A stretch of DNA of 64,000 nucleotides from Flavobacterium beibuense (GTDB lineage: Bacteria; Bacteroidota; Bacteroidia; Flavobacteriales; Flavobacteriaceae), in NCBI RefSeq assembly GCF_004151245.1, contig NZ_JUIW01000003.1, positions 62,001-126,000 on the forward strand, in the 5' to 3' direction. Below are positions 62,912 to 64,000 of this stretch, one piece after another; position 1 is the stretch's first letter; each line of letters begins with the position of its first letter. Under the pieces are notes generated by a model, which saw only the letters and a program-made list of their open reading frames with translations, did not search any database and was not told the origin of the DNA. The translations under genes were made by a program, and so were the position numbers.

Positions 62912-62947
62912 GTACAACCTGGGGTACAACCCAAAGTTGTACTTTTT
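62912..62947 (+). promoter_or_regulatory. Triple GTACAAC element, candidate RteC-type operator or terminator
   Basis: GTACAAC occurs at 62912-62918 and 62924-62930 as direct repeats 12 nt apart, and as an inverted copy GTTGTAC at 62936-62942. The second and third copies make a perfect 7-bp hairpin with a 5-nt loop followed by TTTTT, so it can act as a terminator of the RteC-like gene. The 12-nt phasing and the extra copy suggest protein binding as well. It lies just before the tra operon. Confidence 0.5.
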
Positions 62948-63036
62948 ACATCTTGAAATATAGCATTCCTTTGTTTTGTAAATGTTTACATCCGGAGAAA
63001 CCGGAATATAGCTGATAAATGTTGAACGAAAAATGA

Positions 63037-63522
63037 ATGCTTATGTTTACAGAAATCTCATGGTCTGCCTACCTGACCACTACAACAGTTGTACTGTTGT
63101 TATGGTATTCCTTCCTCGGGGCTAAAATATACTACTACGACATCAAGTCCCTTTGGAGCGGCATGTTGAGAAGCCACCCCCAAACCCTGCCGGGCGAAAA
63201 CGATGAAAGTACACCCTTTGAATCCACACAAACTACCGGTCAGACAGTAACAAATATTCCTAAAAAAACAATTTTGACCGACTTTGAGACGGTTGAAGAA
63301 TTGGTTGAAAGGGTAAAATCATTGGTTACAAATGCTGTGGAGCAAAGAACGGAAAAGGAAAATTTCCTACCCGGGATCAGAAAGGTACTGGGTGATTATC
63401 CTTCCCTTGGAAAATCACGGTTCCGCGGTTCGATAAACGAGTTTATTGTCTCTGAAGGCGAAGAGCAGGGTATGGCTTCCCTCACTCAGGAAGAAGTCGA
63501 TAAGCTATGGGTAGACCATTAA
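63037..63522 (+). CDS. Conserved membrane protein at the start of the tra operon
   Basis: A 161-residue protein with one N-terminal membrane helix (LTTTTVVLLLWYSFLGAKIY), a low-complexity linker and a conserved-looking C-terminal domain (FLPGIRKVLGDYPSLGKSRF; GSINEFIVSEGEEQGMAS). Proteins of this type stand directly before traE in Bacteroidota ICEs. Probably a membrane-bound transfer accessory protein. A 126-nt gap with a folded element separates it from traE. Confidence 0.65.
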   Translation: MLMFTEISWSAYLTTTTVVLLLWYSFLGAKIYYYDIKSLWSGMLRSHPQTLPGENDESTPFESTQTTGQTVTNIPKKTILTDFETVEELVERVKSLVTNAVEQRTEKENFLPGIRKVLGDYPSLGKSRFRGSINEFIVSEGEEQGMASLTQEEVDKLWVDH

Positions 63523-63529
63523 AAATTAT

Positions 63530-63614
63530 GCGGAGGTTTGGTCCCTGCTCATCCCAGTGCAGCAAGGAAACGTGACAGAAGGAAAGGGGAGCGTAACAGC
63601 GGCACAGCCTCCGC
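63530..63614. other. Folded intergenic element before traE
   Basis: GCGGAGG at 63530-63536 pairs perfectly with CCTCCGC at 63608-63614, with TATTTTT directly after. Inside, CTGC and GCAG can form a small hairpin (63545-63562). It may be a traE leader, an RNA of its own or a long-loop terminator. Direction is most likely plus, with the T-rich stretch at the 3' side. Confidence 0.4.
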
Positions 63615-63648
63615 TATTTTTAAATATGCAACTTTTAAATGATGCGAT

Positions 63649-63975
63649 ATGAAAAACATGAATTGGAAATTAAAAGCGACAAAGCCGTATTGGCTTATGG
63701 CATTTATTGTCCTGCTCCCGGCCCACAGTATCTATGCCCAGGATGGCATAGCCGGCATAAATGAAGCCAATCAGCAGGTCAGGAGCTACTTTGACGCCGG
63801 TACCGACCTTATGTATGCTGTAGGGGCCATATTGGGGCTCATCGGAGCAGTAAAAGTGTACCAGAAATGGAATGCGGGCGATCCTGATACCGGAAAGGTT
63901 GCGGCAGCCTGGTTTGGCAGTTGCGTTTTTCTTGTGGTCGTTGCTACGGTCATACAGTCTTTCTTTGGCATCTGA
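63649..63975 (+). CDS. traE: TraE, DUF4134 pilin-like conjugation protein
   Basis: A 108-residue protein with a signal peptide (WLMAFIVLLPAHSIYAQ) and two membrane helices in the mature part (LMYAVGAILGLIGAVKVYQK; GSCVFLVVVATVIQSFFGI) joined by WNAGDPDTGKVAAAWF, the DUF4134/TraE signature. It corresponds to VirB2-type pilins of the type IV secretion system. It opens the rightward tra operon, which continues beyond the window. Confidence 0.92.
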   Translation: MKNMNWKLKATKPYWLMAFIVLLPAHSIYAQDGIAGINEANQQVRSYFDAGTDLMYAVGAILGLIGAVKVYQKWNAGDPDTGKVAAAWFGSCVFLVVVATVIQSFFGI

Positions 63976-64000
63976 TTGTCCAAGCGATGTCCAGCAGCGT

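Noticed and set aside
1..64000. CRISPR arrays, tRNA or rRNA genes, integrase and att sites
   Set aside because: Looked for regularly spaced repeats, cloverleaf ends and tyrosine or serine recombinase motifs; none seen, so the window is internal to the element.
1..64000. Insertion sequences or transposase genes
   Set aside because: No transposase motif was found on either strand, despite clear signs of cargo insertion.

Overview
The window is the interior of an integrative and conjugative element (ICE) from a Bacteroidota host, most likely a flavobacterium or close relative. The evidence is: a SusC/SusD pair, DUF6520 and RteC-like proteins, a DUF4134 TraE-type pilin, the Bacteroidota MobA/MobB/MobC set, a PRTRC cassette, and -7 promoter boxes of the TAnnTTTG type. 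No integrase, att site, tRNA, rRNA or CRISPR array is visible, so both element ends lie outside.

Layout. 1-3369 (leftward): element maintenance genes ssb, DUF932, a small conserved gene, PRTRC-E, PRTRC-C and a PRTRC-F-like gene cut by the window edge, with a GC-rich folded element upstream of ssb. 3735-6308 (leftward): secreted alpha/beta hydrolase plus amidohydrolase. 6486-10620 (rightward): HipB/HipA-type pair behind two palindromic operators, followed by a KAP NTPase. 11365-17450 (leftward): imuA-imuB-dnaE2-alkB mutagenesis/repair operon, divergent from an S24 (LexA-like) repressor with an operator between them. 18607-21333 (leftward): exonuclease VII (xseA, xseB), a small unknown and a GIY-YIG (T5orf172) protein. 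21525-24723 (rightward): Septu-type ptuA/ptuB defence pair. 24740-29363 (leftward): mobA-mobB-mobC plus a YhcG/DUF1016 nuclease. 29638-35830 (rightward): four overlapping genes encoding a metallo-beta-lactamase-fold protein, a trypsin-like protease, a small middle protein and an SMC-like ATPase, read as an ABC-three-component conflict system. 36332-45753: a small conserved gene, a MauE-like membrane protein and a small secreted Cys-containing DUF6520 peptide (rightward), facing a susC-susD-S9 peptidase operon (leftward) with a long, heavily folded leader. 46372-54197 (rightward): an AT-rich island of HTH, Mrr-like, PD-(D/E)XK, HNH, DUF1801, metallopeptidase-like and unknown genes. 55166-58089: a type II restriction-modification pair (N6-adenine methylase and BsuBI/PstI-family endonuclease). 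58141-61691: a TPR/AraC regulator, a lipoprotein and an AraC regulator. 61696-63975: RteC-like regulator and the start of the tra operon (TraE).

How it fits together. The backbone (PRTRC/ssb, mob, RteC-like, tra) carries at least four separate anti-phage or conflict cargoes (HipBA-KAP, Septu, the MBL-protease-ATPase operon, R-M, plus the nuclease island), an SOS-style mutagenesis operon with its own repressor, and an outer-membrane uptake locus. The best candidates for undescribed biology are the MBL-protease-middle-ATPase operon, the MauE/DUF6520/SusCD/S9 locus, the AT-rich nuclease island, and several strongly folded intergenic elements (3467-3562, 35919-36104, 45911-46212, 63530-63614). 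All family assignments come from reading motifs by eye; no database search was run.
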